A stretch of 55,773 nucleotides of DNA from an uncultured Clostridia bacterium (GTDB taxonomy: Bacteria > Bacillota > Clostridia > Christensenellales > Aristaeellaceae), in the NCBI GenBank assembly GCA_946627565.1, contig CAMOVR010000007.1:1-55773 (forward strand), in the 5' to 3' direction. Position 1 is the stretch's first letter, and every line of letters begins with the position of its first letter. This document shows positions 26,108 through 34,118 of the stretch, piece by piece. The notes beneath the pieces are model-generated. The model was not told the DNA's origin, searched no databases, and saw nothing but the letters and a program-made list of their open reading frames with translations. A program made the position numbers and the translations under genes.

Positions 26108-26761
26108 TCACTGCTCTTCCGTCTTTTCCCTGGCATTTCTCCGGTTTTCCGCCTCCCGTCTTGAATAGACACAGCCGCAGTAATCCTGCCGGTACAGTCC
26201 GTATTCCTCAGAGCGGCGGATGGACCTGAGGTACCCGTCTGCCTTCTTGAAATCCGAAAACAGGTAGGGTACGCCATAGGTTTCCGCCAGTTCCCCGCCA
26301 ATCAGGTTGAGGCGGTCCGCGTTTTTCAGCGGGGATATGGACAGGGTGGTGGTAAAGTAATCAAACCCGTGTTCCCTGGCATACGCGGCGGTCTTTTCAA
26401 GGCGCAGGCGGTAGCATGCAAAACAGCGGACGCCGCCCTCCGGGACCTCTTCCAGACCTCTGGCAATTGTCCGGAAAGCTTCCGGCTCATATTCCGCAAG
26501 GATCACATCCGTTTTCCCCTGAAGGGGCATTTCCCTGACAAGCCGGGTCAGTTCTTCTCCCCGGCGCACATATTCCTGCTCAGGGTCAATATTCGGGTTA
26601 TAGTAATAGCAGGTCACATCAAAAAATGTGCTCAGCTCCTCCAGACATCCCGAAGAGCAGGGTGCACAGCACACATGCAGCAATAAATGCGGACGATGGC
26701 CGGATGAGAGGATTTTCTCCGTCTCCTCCAGCATTTTCTTCCGCCAGTTGGTTTTGTTCAT
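26108..26761 (-). CDS. queH: Epoxyqueuosine reductase QueH
   Basis: 217 aa from ATG at 26761, six bases after AGAGGAG. QueH performs the last step of queuosine synthesis, reducing epoxyqueuosine in the tRNA wobble position; it replaces the cobalamin enzyme QueG. Diagnostic cysteine motifs are all visible: HVCCAPCSSG (C31, C32, C35), RCFACYRLRLEKTA and DYCGCVYS near the C-terminus, which bind an Fe-S cluster and a second metal. The sequence TTTLSISPLKNADRLNLIG is also characteristic. No other queuosine genes are in the window. Divergent from the alpha-oxoamine synthase, each with its own promoter. Confidence 0.93.
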   Translation of the reverse strand: MNKTNWRKKMLEETEKILSSGHRPHLLLHVCCAPCSSGCLEELSTFFDVTCYYYNPNIDPEQEYVRRGEELTRLVREMPLQGKTDVILAEYEPEAFRTIARGLEEVPEGGVRCFACYRLRLEKTAAYAREHGFDYFTTTLSISPLKNADRLNLIGGELAETYGVPYLFSDFKKADGYLRSIRRSEEYGLYRQDYCGCVYSRREAENRRNAREKTEEQ

Positions 26762-26787
26762 ACCCATCTCCTCTTTCCGTATGGGGC

Positions 26788-26816
26788 AGTATAGGCAAAA
26801 AACAAAGAAAAAGCAA
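26788..26816 (-). promoter_or_regulatory. Promoter of queH
   Basis: Minus-strand TTGCTT (26811-26816), 17-base spacer, TATACT (26788-26793), about 27 bases before the queH ATG. Confidence 0.7.
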
Positions 26817-26873
26817 TCTGCCTGTATCTGTATATGCACATGAACGTTCCATCTGCATATCGCATCCCATTGC

Positions 26874-26901
26874 TTGCAAATCTCCGTGATTTTGTTATGA
26901 T
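26874..26901 (+). promoter_or_regulatory. Promoter of the alpha-oxoamine synthase gene
   Basis: TTGCAA (26874-26879), 16-base spacer, TATGAT (26896-26901) preceded by TGT (extended -10); leader of about 65 bases to the ATG at 26972. Confidence 0.7.
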
Positions 26902-26971
26902 GCACCTGTCTTTTTTATTTTCTTTTTATCCGCTGCATTTTATTATTTTCGCAGCAGACAGGAGTACACTT

Positions 26972-28210
26972 ATGACCACAAGCGTTACCAAGATCACGCG
27001 CTTTGAGGACGCGCCGGAATATAAGGCCTTCCTTGAGCGCCATGAAGAGATGATGGCGGCAACAGGCAATCATGATCCCTACTTTGTCGTCCATGACTCA
27101 CCTCTGACGGACACGTCCATCATGGACGGCCGGCGGGTCCTGAATTTCGGTTCCTATAACTATGTGGGCATGTCAGGACGCCGTGAAGTATCCGAGGCTG
27201 CCAAGGAAGCCATTGACCTGTACGGCACCTCTGCCAGCGGAAGCCGCCTTCTGGCTGGCGAAAAGACCCTTTCCCTGACCCTGGAGAAGGAACTGGCAGC
27301 ATGGAAGCACACCGAAGCCTGCCTGGTCCTGGTCTCCGGCTTTGGCACCAACCAGACCTTCGTGGGCAATTTCTGCGGCGAAGGTGACCTCATTGTCTAC
27401 GATGCCCTGGCCCATTCCTCCATCTGGCAGGGATGCCAGATGAGCCGTGCCACCTGCCGGCCCTTCCCCCATAATGACGCGGCCGCCCTGGACCGGATTC
27501 TCTCCACCCGCAGGGACAAGTTCGCCAAGGTCCTGATCGTCATTGAAGGTGCCTATTCCATGGACGGTGACATTGCAGATGTGCCCGCCTTTGTGGAAAT
27601 CAAGAAAAAGTACGGCTGTTTCCTTATGGTGGATGAAGCCCATTCCACCTGTGTTCTCGGTGAGACCGGCGGGGGCGTGGATGAGTATTTCCACCTTGCC
27701 CCGGACGACATCGATATCAAGATGGGCACCCTCTCCAAGGGCCTGGGCGCCTGCGGCGGCTACCTGTGCGGACCTAAGAGCATCATCGATTACATGCGCT
27801 ATTTCCTGCCGGGCTTTGCCTTCTCCGTGGGCATCTCCCCTGCCCTGGCAGCGGCTGCCCTGACATCCTGCAGGCTTTTGCAGAAAGACCCGGATATTGT
27901 CAGAAGGCTGCACCACAATATCGAGTTTTTCACCAGCGAAGCCAGAAAGCGGAACCTGAATATCTGTCTTGCAGGCAAAACAGCCATCATTCCCGTGTTT
28001 ATCGGGGCCGATAACGATGCATACGCCCTGTCCAGTGCCCTGGTGGAAAAGGGTGTGTTCGTTCCCCCGGCTGTCTTCCCTGCCGTGCCCCGGGGCGAAG
28101 CCAGGCTGAGGTTCTGTGTCATCTCCGAGCATACAGACGAGGAGATCATCACGGCACTGGATACGCTGGTGGCCACAGCCGCTGAACTTGGCATCACGCT
28201 TCCTTCCTGA
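26972..28210 (+). CDS. Alpha-oxoamine synthase (AONS/KBL/serine palmitoyltransferase-like)
   Basis: 412 aa, PLP enzyme that condenses an amino acid with an acyl-CoA or acyl-carrier. AGGAG lies eight bases before the ATG. Features: LNFGSYNYVGMSG near residue 57, the GSRLLAG loop, His148 in DALAHSS, Asp221 and His224 in VDEAHSTCVLG, and the cofactor lysine Lys256 in GTLSKGLGACGGY. The N-terminal ~50 residues before the core are longer than in AONS (BioF), and NFGSYNYVG is reminiscent of serine palmitoyltransferase. No biotin genes are nearby; a GH43-like enzyme follows 52 bases later. Product could be a 7-keto acid, aminoketone or sphinganine precursor; not decidable here. Confidence 0.88.
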   Translation: MTTSVTKITRFEDAPEYKAFLERHEEMMAATGNHDPYFVVHDSPLTDTSIMDGRRVLNFGSYNYVGMSGRREVSEAAKEAIDLYGTSASGSRLLAGEKTLSLTLEKELAAWKHTEACLVLVSGFGTNQTFVGNFCGEGDLIVYDALAHSSIWQGCQMSRATCRPFPHNDAAALDRILSTRRDKFAKVLIVIEGAYSMDGDIADVPAFVEIKKKYGCFLMVDEAHSTCVLGETGGGVDEYFHLAPDDIDIKMGTLSKGLGACGGYLCGPKSIIDYMRYFLPGFAFSVGISPALAAAALTSCRLLQKDPDIVRRLHHNIEFFTSEARKRNLNICLAGKTAIIPVFIGADNDAYALSSALVEKGVFVPPAVFPAVPRGEARLRFCVISEHTDEEIITALDTLVATAAELGITLPS

Positions 28211-28262
28211 ATGAACTATTTGGATCAACGATCCGGCAGTCGGAAATAAGGAGTGAATCTGT

Positions 28263-29210
28263 TTGCAGTACTATCTGTTTGTCCATTTCCGGGAGCGTAC
28301 CACTCCCGACGGTGAACAGGTATATTTTGCCCTGAGCCGGGACGGCTTTAACTGGAACCCTGTCCATGACGGGAAACCGGTGCTCTGGGCATACTATGGA
28401 GACAAGGGCGTGCGGGACATGACCATTGTCCGGAACCGGTTTGACGGTTCCTTCCATATCTTTGCCACTGACCTTTCCCTGTCCTACGGCATGCGGAACC
28501 AGTATCATCACAGCTGGGATGAAATCGGCCGCAGCGGCAGCCAGAGTCTGGCCCACTGGTCCTCTCAGGACCTTGTTCACTGGACAGAGCAGGAACTGAT
28601 TTCCTTTGAAGGGAACGGATTCGGCTGTCTGTGGGCTCCGGATGTCCTCTATGACGCGCAGGCGGATGATTATATCCTGCACTGGTCTTCCAGCCACGTG
28701 TCAGACGATTACAAGACCAAGGCCATCTATGCTTCGCGCACCAGGGATTTCCGGTCATTCTCTAGACCCTTTGTTTTCTACCGCAAGGCAGACGGGTCCG
28801 TCATTGACTCTGCGGCATATGAGGAAGACGGCCGGTATTACCTTTTTCTGAAAAGCGATTACAATCCCCAGACCCTGATTCTGGAAACCTCAGAAAGCAC
28901 ATCCGGACCCTGGGAAAGAATCGGGGCATTCAACGAATCCATCTCGGGAAGCGTGAAGAAGGGACTGTATGAGGCGCCCACCGCTGTCCGTCTGGAGGAT
29001 GGACGCTGGTGTCTGTTCCTTGACTACTACGGTGTCCGGGGTGCAGGACAGGGGTATGTTCCCTTCATCGCCGACAGCCTGAAGGACGGCCGCTTTGTCC
29101 GTTCAGATGCATCCTTCTCCTTCCCCTACGGCTTCAAGCACGGTACCATCCTCACCATCTCGCCGGAAGAATACGAACGCATTGCAGCGTTTGACTGGCC
29201 GGTGGACTGA
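28263..29210 (+). CDS. Cytoplasmic glycoside hydrolase, family 43-like (five-bladed propeller)
   Basis: 315 aa without signal peptide. The start is TTG, nine bases after AAGGAG; no ATG fits. Three acidic residues at GH43-like positions are seen: Asp52 in GVRDMTIVR, Asp182 in VIDSAAYEEDGRYYLF and Glu237 in LYEAPTAVRLEDG, and blade repeats of the DGxYYLF/WSSxDLxHW kind (SSQDLVHWTEQ, WAPDVLYD) recur. Family members are beta-xylosidases or alpha-L-arabinofuranosidases; here it would trim imported oligosaccharides. Likely co-transcribed with the alpha-oxoamine synthase. It lacks the extra C-terminal domain of many xylosidases. Confidence 0.82.
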   Translation: MQYYLFVHFRERTTPDGEQVYFALSRDGFNWNPVHDGKPVLWAYYGDKGVRDMTIVRNRFDGSFHIFATDLSLSYGMRNQYHHSWDEIGRSGSQSLAHWSSQDLVHWTEQELISFEGNGFGCLWAPDVLYDAQADDYILHWSSSHVSDDYKTKAIYASRTRDFRSFSRPFVFYRKADGSVIDSAAYEEDGRYYLFLKSDYNPQTLILETSESTSGPWERIGAFNESISGSVKKGLYEAPTAVRLEDGRWCLFLDYYGVRGAGQGYVPFIADSLKDGRFVRSDASFSFPYGFKHGTILTISPEEYERIAAFDWPVD

Positions 29211-29233
29211 AAAAAACATCATACACAGCAAGT

Positions 29234-29274
29234 GCAGCGGCAGCCTGTTATCTGATTGACAGGACTGCCGCTGC
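29234..29274 (+). terminator. Inverted repeat overlapping the metal operon promoter
   Basis: GCAGCGGCAG (29234-29243) with CTGT (29245-29248) pairs with ACAG (29259-29262) and CTGCCGCTGC (29265-29274) around a ten-base loop. It ends the GH43 transcript but has no T tract, and the -35 of the next promoter lies inside it, so read-through transcription may affect the metal operon. Confidence 0.55.
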
Positions 29275-29284
29275 GTGCTATACT
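29256..29284 (+). promoter_or_regulatory. Strong promoter of the metal export operon
   Basis: Consensus TTGACA (29256-29261), 17-base spacer, TATACT (29279-29284) with TGC before it (extended -10). Confidence 0.9.
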
Positions 29285-29293
29285 CACCTCATC

Positions 29294-29313
29294 ATATGAA
29301 CAGTTGCTCATAT
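29294..29313 (+). promoter_or_regulatory. ArsR/SmtB-type metal operator
   Basis: ATATGAACAG-TTGCTCATAT is an imperfect palindrome (8 of 10 positions) of the type bound by ArsR/SmtB metal repressors, whose core reads ATGAACA...TCAT. It lies at the predicted transcription start of the HMA/P-type ATPase operon, the expected place for repression relieved by metal. The repressor gene itself is not in the window. Confidence 0.7.
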
Positions 29314-29341
29314 GTTCAATAAAAAAGAGGGGGTACCACTG

Positions 29342-29560
29342 ATGAAAAAGACCTACAAAATTGACGTGGACTGTGCCAATTGTGCTGCCAAGATGGAAGA
29401 TGCGACAAAAAAGACCCCCGGTGTGGCGGACTGCACCGTTAACTTCATGACCCTGAAAATGATTGTCACCTTTGATGAGGGTTCCGACCCGAAAGCTATT
29501 ATGACTGACGTACTGAAGAACTGCAAAAAAGTGGAAGATGACTGCGAAATCTTCTTCTGA
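29342..29560 (+). CDS. Heavy-metal-associated (HMA) domain protein
   Basis: 72 aa single HMA ferredoxin-like domain. The metal-binding pair is Cys11 and Cys14 in DVDCANCAAKME; the rest (KTPGVADCTVNFMTLKMIVTFDE) is the standard strand-helix pattern, and the end DDCEIFF adds another Cys. The Asp before the first Cys (DCxxC) is typical of the Zn/Cd rather than Cu type (MxCxxC). ATG at 29342 follows AGAGGGGG. It is the detached metal-binding domain for the ATPase that follows, probably a metal chaperone or regulatory subunit. Confidence 0.9.
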   Translation: MKKTYKIDVDCANCAAKMEDATKKTPGVADCTVNFMTLKMIVTFDEGSDPKAIMTDVLKNCKKVEDDCEIFF

Positions 29561-29589
29561 TGCAGAAGAACCGCAACGAGGCAAAAGCC

Positions 29590-31491
29590 ATGAACAAGAA
29601 GCAGAAAAAGATGCTCTACCGGATTCTTTTAGCCGCCGTCTGCATGATTGCCCTCCACTTTTTATCGCCGGCGCTGAATCCTGTATGGAACGGGAACCTG
29701 AAATTTCTTCTCTATCTCATCCCCTACCTGACCGTGGGCTATGACATCCTCATCAAGGCCTGGAAAGGCATCTGCAACCGGCAGCCCTTTGATGAGAATT
29801 TCCTTATGGCTGTTGCCAGTATCGGCGCCATCATCCTGGGGCGGGTCCGCACGGGAGACTATGCGGAAGGCGCTGCCGTCATGCTCTTTTATCAGATCGG
29901 CGAGCTCTTCCAGTCCGTTGCCGTGGGAAAAAGCCGCAGGAATATTTCCAGCCTCATGGACATACGGCCGGATTATGCCAATCTGGAAAAAGAAGACATG
30001 ACCGTGGAGCGGGTGGACCCGGATGAAGTGGAGATCGGCTCCGTCATCGTTGTCAGTGCCGGGGAGAAAATCCCAATTGACGGCGTCGTGCTCACCGGTT
30101 TCTCCACCCTGGATACGGCAGCTCTGACAGGTGAAAGTGTCCCAAGGACAGTCAGGGAAGGCGAGGATGTCATATCGGGCTGCATCAACCAGTCCGGCAC
30201 CCTGCGCATCCGCACCACAAAGGAATTCGGGGAATCCACCGCATCCAGAATCCTGGACATGGTGGAAAATGCCAGCTCCCGGAAGTCCCGTCAGGAAGCC
30301 TTTATTACCCGTTTTGCCAGGATATACACCCCTGCGGTCTGCTATGCAGCCCTGGCTCTGGCCTTCCTGCCTCCCCTGGTGCGCATTCTGTCCGGCAGCC
30401 CCGCCCAGTGGGGAGACTGGATCATGCGGGCCCTCACCTTCCTGGTCATCTCCTGCCCCTGCGCCCTGGTGATTTCCATTCCCCTGACCTTCTTTGCAGG
30501 CATAGGCGGCGCCAGCCGGGCCGGTGTTCTGGTGAAAGGTTCCAACTACTTTGAAGAGCTGGCCCGGGCGGATACCGTGGTGATGGACAAGACCGGCACC
30601 ATGACAAAGGGTGTCTTTGAAGTGGCCGGGATCCATCACGCGTCCATGCCGGAGGATATGCTGCTGGAATATGCAGCCCTGGCAGAAGCCCACTCCACCC
30701 ATCCTATCGCCCTGAGCCTGCGCCGTGCCTATGGCAAAGACCCGGACCTTTCCCGGGTGCGGGATGTGGAAGAGATTTCCGGCCACGGTATCCGGGCTGT
30801 GGTGGACGGACACACCGTGATATGCGGCAATGAGCGCATGATGCAGCACATGGGAATTGAGCCCCAGCCCTGTTCCTCCGTGGGTACCCTGGTGCATCTG
30901 GCCATAGACGGTGCCTACTGCGGGCATATCCTGATTGCAGACCAGATCAAGCCCACCGCTGCGGAGGCCATCGCCGACCTTAAGCGGCTCGGCATCCGGA
31001 AGACCGTCATGCTGACCGGTGACAGGAAGCAGACAGCGGAGACAGTGGCCCGGCAGATCGGGGCAGACCAGGTTTGCGCAGAACTTCTCCCGGACGGAAA
31101 AGTCCAGAAAGTGGAGGAGCTGCTCTCTCATGTGCCAAAGGGAAAGAGCCTTGCCTTCATCGGGGACGGCATCAACGATGCCCCGGTGCTTTCCAGGGCT
31201 GATGTGGGCATCGCCATGGGGGCGCTGGGATCCGATGCCGCCATTGAAGCGGCTGACATTGTCCTGATGGACGATGATCCCCTGAAAGTGCCAAAAGCAG
31301 TCCGGATTGCCCGGAAATGTCTGCGCATTGCCTATGAAAATATCGTCTTTGCTATTTCCGTCAAGTTTATCTGCCTGATCCTGGGTGCCCTGGGTCTTGC
31401 CAGCATGTGGCTGGCCATCTTCGCCGATGTGGGCGTCATGGTTCTGGCGGTATTAAACGCCATCCGGGCCCTGTCTGTCCGGCACATGTAA
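29590..31491 (+). CDS. cadA: Zn/Cd/Pb-exporting P1B-type ATPase, CadA/ZntA class
   Basis: 633 aa membrane pump without an N-terminal HMA domain (that domain is encoded by the preceding gene). Motifs: TGES actuator loop, CPC in the transport helix (SCPCALV, C289-C291), the phosphorylated Asp333 in DKTGTMTKG, the HP locus STHPIAL, GDGINDAPVL, and the class-defining Asp near the C-terminus in FADVGVMVLAVLNA. CPC plus this Asp define the Zn2+/Cd2+/Pb2+ class. ATG at 29590 is preferred because GAGG stands eight bases before it; ATG at 29560, overlapping the HMA stop, is the alternative. Induction by metal through the ArsR-type operator is inferred. Confidence 0.92.
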   Translation: MNKKQKKMLYRILLAAVCMIALHFLSPALNPVWNGNLKFLLYLIPYLTVGYDILIKAWKGICNRQPFDENFLMAVASIGAIILGRVRTGDYAEGAAVMLFYQIGELFQSVAVGKSRRNISSLMDIRPDYANLEKEDMTVERVDPDEVEIGSVIVVSAGEKIPIDGVVLTGFSTLDTAALTGESVPRTVREGEDVISGCINQSGTLRIRTTKEFGESTASRILDMVENASSRKSRQEAFITRFARIYTPAVCYAALALAFLPPLVRILSGSPAQWGDWIMRALTFLVISCPCALVISIPLTFFAGIGGASRAGVLVKGSNYFEELARADTVVMDKTGTMTKGVFEVAGIHHASMPEDMLLEYAALAEAHSTHPIALSLRRAYGKDPDLSRVRDVEEISGHGIRAVVDGHTVICGNERMMQHMGIEPQPCSSVGTLVHLAIDGAYCGHILIADQIKPTAAEAIADLKRLGIRKTVMLTGDRKQTAETVARQIGADQVCAELLPDGKVQKVEELLSHVPKGKSLAFIGDGINDAPVLSRADVGIAMGALGSDAAIEAADIVLMDDDPLKVPKAVRIARKCLRIAYENIVFAISVKFICLILGALGLASMWLAIFADVGVMVLAVLNAIRALSVRHM

Positions 31492-31496
31492 ATCTG

Positions 31497-31535
31497 AAAC
31501 AGGCGGTCTGTGCTCCGTGCACAGCCGCCTGTTTT
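31497..31535. terminator. Terminator between convergent genes
   Basis: Stem AAACAGGCGG plus CTGTGC (one T bulge) pairs with GCACAG plus CCGCCTGTTT, followed by TTTG on the plus strand; it can also serve the convergent hydrolase gene. Confidence 0.85.
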
Positions 31536-31549
31536 GCGTATCTGTCTGT

Positions 31550-32944
31550 TTAGTCCCCTGTCCGGGTGCCCAGGATCTCATACGTGTCGCCGCCAAAGCC
31601 CACGTTCTGTCTTCCATGAACCGTCAGGCCATGGGCAGTGAAGGTCACCTTCAGGATCTCTTCAAAGGGCGTGTTGGTTATGCACACATGGAGGATCAGG
31701 GCATCGTCCTTCCTGGCTGCCCGCACGGCGCATTTGTGCATATCCGGGAAAGACGGCAGATGCTTGTCAGAATCCATCCATGTGTCCCGATTCAGGGGCA
31801 GCACGGTTTCCTTGCCTTCAGACACGATGGTCACGAAGTCATCTCCCACCGTGATGCTGTCCCCCAGCATATTGCCCTTCTGAAGCTGGTAGCTTCCCCG
31901 CCAGGCTTTTTCTGTGACAGGAGCAGCCGTATCCTTCCCCATGTCTTCCCAGCGGGCACGGGTGACTCCGTGGACTTCCATGGGACCCCGGTCCGCTCCT
32001 TCCAGCGGGCTGTCGCTTACTGCCGGCAGGATATGCTTCCAGATGCTGTCCATCACCGCGCCCATGTCTTCCACACCGCTGTTGATGGCAATCACCATAT
32101 CCTGGTCCGGACAGATGATGCAGTACTGTCCGAAGGCACCGTCGCCCCGGAAGACATGTTCCGGTTTGCACATCCAGAACTGATATCCGTAGCCGCAGCT
32201 CCAGTCCGACTGTCCCCTGTTGCCGCCGGTGCTGTTATCCGACCAGGGTGTCTGTGCATCCCGGACCCAGGCGGGATCCAGCAGCTGCTTTCCTTCCCAG
32301 CAGCCGCCGTCCAGGTAGAACTGGCCCAGTCTGGCAATATCGTCCACCCTGACATTGAGGCCAAATCCGCCCATAGCCACGCCGGTTTCCGACTCCTCTG
32401 TCCATATATCCCCGCTCATGCCCAGGGGATCCATGAGTTTCTCCCGGAGATATGTCAGAAGCTTCTTTCCCGTCACTTTCTGCACAATGGCGGAAAGCAT
32501 ATAGGTGCCGGATGTGTTGTACAGGAAATGTGTGCCCGGCGTATACTCCACATAGGAGCGTACAAAGGTTTTTTCATTCCTCTCCGGTTCTTTCCCGTGC
32601 CCTGTGTTCATGGTGAGAAGATCCCTGACGGTAATCTTCTGCATGTTCTCGCAGGGAAGCGCGGGCAGGTACTCCGGGAAGAAATCCGTCAGATGGTCCG
32701 TAACCTTCAGAAGGCCGTCCTGTACCGCAAAGCCCACCGCCGTTGAAGTAAAGCTCTTGCTGAGGGAAAACAGCATATGCAGATTATCCTCTGACCAGGG
32801 GGCAAAGTCTCCCCGGGCAATCTCCTGTCCGTGCCGGAGGATCTTAAAGGCATGCATATGCAGCCTTTTTTCCTGCATATCCTTCAAAAAGGCCTCAATC
32901 GCCTCCCGCCGGACACCCATCGCTTCAGGTGCGCATCTTTTCAT
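31550..32944 (-). CDS. Class C beta-lactamase-family serine hydrolase
   Basis: 464 aa, no signal peptide, so a cytoplasmic hydrolase rather than a secreted lactamase. The nucleophile motif S-x-x-K is SLSK in MLFSLSKSFTSTAVG (about residue 65) and the Y-x-N motif is YNTSG. Helical and glycine-rich regions typical of the family follow (NRGQSDWSCGYGYQFWMC). These proteins act as esterases, peptidases or penicillin-binding relatives; substrate unknown. ATG at 32944 is eight bases after GGGAGG. Monocistronic, with a promoter at 33031-33059 and a shared terminator downstream. The TIR element inserted 20 bases upstream of its promoter. Confidence 0.85.
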   Translation of the reverse strand: MKRCAPEAMGVRREAIEAFLKDMQEKRLHMHAFKILRHGQEIARGDFAPWSEDNLHMLFSLSKSFTSTAVGFAVQDGLLKVTDHLTDFFPEYLPALPCENMQKITVRDLLTMNTGHGKEPERNEKTFVRSYVEYTPGTHFLYNTSGTYMLSAIVQKVTGKKLLTYLREKLMDPLGMSGDIWTEESETGVAMGGFGLNVRVDDIARLGQFYLDGGCWEGKQLLDPAWVRDAQTPWSDNSTGGNRGQSDWSCGYGYQFWMCKPEHVFRGDGAFGQYCIICPDQDMVIAINSGVEDMGAVMDSIWKHILPAVSDSPLEGADRGPMEVHGVTRARWEDMGKDTAAPVTEKAWRGSYQLQKGNMLGDSITVGDDFVTIVSEGKETVLPLNRDTWMDSDKHLPSFPDMHKCAVRAARKDDALILHVCITNTPFEEILKVTFTAHGLTVHGRQNVGFGGDTYEILGTRTGD

Positions 32945-33030
32945 GGTGATTTCCTCCCTGTTTCTTTCTGCTGCAGACTTAAGACGGGACCTGGCTGTAT
33001 ATCCTTCTGCCCGTCTATTTTTCTGCATGG

Positions 33031-33059
33031 ATTATATCACGTACCCGGAAAGATCTGAA
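33031..33059 (-). promoter_or_regulatory. Promoter of the beta-lactamase-family gene
   Basis: Minus-strand TTCAGA (33054-33059), 17-base spacer and TATAAT (33031-33036) preceded by TGA (extended -10). Confidence 0.6.
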
Positions 33060-33079
33060 GAGCCCCTGCAGTGATCCCA

Positions 33080-33119
33080 CTCCCTTAAACCTGAATTCCC
33101 GGGTAGATTTGTAGCTACA
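33080..33119 (+). repeat. Left terminal inverted repeat
   Basis: Starts CTCCCTTAAACCTG and ends ATTTGTAGCTACA; 37 of 40 bases match the complement of the right copy (differences at positions 8, 15 and 27). Contains the palindromes CCCGGG and GTAGCTAC. Confidence 0.88.
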
Positions 33120-33159
33120 CGGCATATGACGAGTATTTTTATAGAGATGTAGACACATT

Positions 33160-33453
33160 ATGCACGGAGTCCACAGGGCCGTCATATTTGATTACTTTGG
33201 CAGATATGACAACCAAAATCTGGCAATATATCAGGTTGTCGCAGAGCCTAATAATGAAGGCGAGATGACAACGTTCGATGCTGTTCGTAATTACATGGCT
33301 AAGGTCGGCAAAGAAGACTGCGAGTATGTTTACTATGACGACTCTGCAATTGACGGGGAGGAATACAGGAATGATCCTCCCACGGTGAAATGGGTTGTTA
33401 CGGAAGAAGCCCAAATATCAGAATCCAGTGGTTACCCTGACGATTCAGGATGA
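33160..33453 (+). CDS. Hypothetical protein (97 aa) inside the mobile element
   Basis: Acidic 97-aa frame starting MHGVHRAVIFDYFGRYDNQN and ending SSGYPDDSG. No convincing ribosome site precedes the ATG, and the frame is open only from a TAG 15 bases upstream. The start with strand-like VIFDYFGRYD followed by NLAIYQVVAEP could be a truncated domain. No family recognised. It converges on hicB and could be a passenger gene or remnant. Confidence 0.4.
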   Translation: MHGVHRAVIFDYFGRYDNQNLAIYQVVAEPNNEGEMTTFDAVRNYMAKVGKEDCEYVYYDDSAIDGEEYRNDPPTVKWVVTEEAQISESSGYPDDSG

Positions 33454-33482
33454 AAAACCACCCTGGCTCTGTGACAGGGTGG
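33453..33482 (-). terminator. Terminator of hicAB
   Basis: On the minus strand CCACCCTG / CAGGGTGG (8-bp stem, nine-base loop) followed by TTTTT, starting 13 bases after the hicB stop. Confidence 0.8.
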
Positions 33483-33495
33483 GCGGCGGAATATC

Positions 33496-33840
33496 TTATG
33501 CGTATACTGCGGCGAGCTTTTCATCTACCGCTTCGGCAATGAATGCATTCAGAGTCTGCTGATGTGTCATAGCATAAATTGCTGCGCGCTTATGACGTTC
33601 ACTTCCGATTCGAATATTGAAACTGCCCTTGTAGGCAACTTCAGGTTCAGTGCCTTCGCTTTTGCACAGGGCCAGGTAATCATCAACGGCGTTGTGAAAG
33701 TCAGCAACAAGCTCTGCAACGCTGGTTCCTTCGTAGGAAATAAGTGAACGAATGCCCTGCACTTTTCCAAAGAGAACACCGTCACTCTCAGAGAACTCTA
33801 CACTTCCAACATAGCCTTTGTATTCCATCGTGTTGTTCAC
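33496..33840 (-). CDS. hicB: HicB-family antitoxin
   Basis: 114 aa. The N-terminal HicB fold (YKGYVGSVEFSESDGVLFGKVQGI) is a degenerate RNase H-like domain that covers the toxin; the middle contains the conserved EGTSVAELVADFHNAVDDYLA helix; the C-terminal half (SFNIRIGSERHKRAAIYA...) is a ribbon-helix-helix DNA-binding segment used for autorepression. The start is GTG overlapping the toxin stop (GTGA), with AGGAGGG six bases before. The complex probably binds the palindrome at the hicA promoter. Confidence 0.9.
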   Translation of the reverse strand: MNNTMEYKGYVGSVEFSESDGVLFGKVQGIRSLISYEGTSVAELVADFHNAVDDYLALCKSEGTEPEVAYKGSFNIRIGSERHKRAAIYAMTHQQTLNAFIAEAVDEKLAAVYA

Positions 33841-34094
33841 AGCAGACCCTCCTGTTCTAATTGCTCGATTAGCTGTTTGACTTGATATTCCAGCAGTTCT
33901 TTCCGGGGATGCGGCTTGTGCAGCAAGATTTTTGTCTGGTGGTCATCACTTGAGAACATAATGCGGGAGCCGCTGGTTTTGCCCTTATTGCTTCTGTGGT
34001 AGTTGAAATAGCCCATCAGAGACTCAGCATCTTCAAAGGTGAATGTTTTTGGTTTGGATTTCAGTTTCTCAATGAGTTTTTCTTTCTGTCCCAA
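33837..34094 (-). CDS. hicA: HicA-family toxin (mRNA interferase)
   Basis: 85 aa small double-stranded-RNA-binding-fold toxin that cleaves mRNA. The sequence belongs to the branch with FTFEDAESLMGYFNYH, KTSGSRIMF and ILLHKPHPRKEL; it has SGSR where the classical HicA has GSHxxF, so the catalytic His may be supplied elsewhere (for example His in LHKPHP). TTG start after AGGAGGTG. Toxin-first order with a four-base overlap to the antitoxin is the standard hicAB layout. Confidence 0.85.
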   Translation of the reverse strand: MGQKEKLIEKLKSKPKTFTFEDAESLMGYFNYHRSNKGKTSGSRIMFSSDDHQTKILLHKPHPRKELLEYQVKQLIEQLEQEGLL

Positions 34095-34118
34095 ATCAAC
34101 TGCACCTCCTCACGAGGC

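Noticed and set aside
26834..26971. 46-codon N-terminal extension of the alpha-oxoamine synthase
   Set aside because: It spans the predicted promoter; AGGAG sits before the ATG at 26972.
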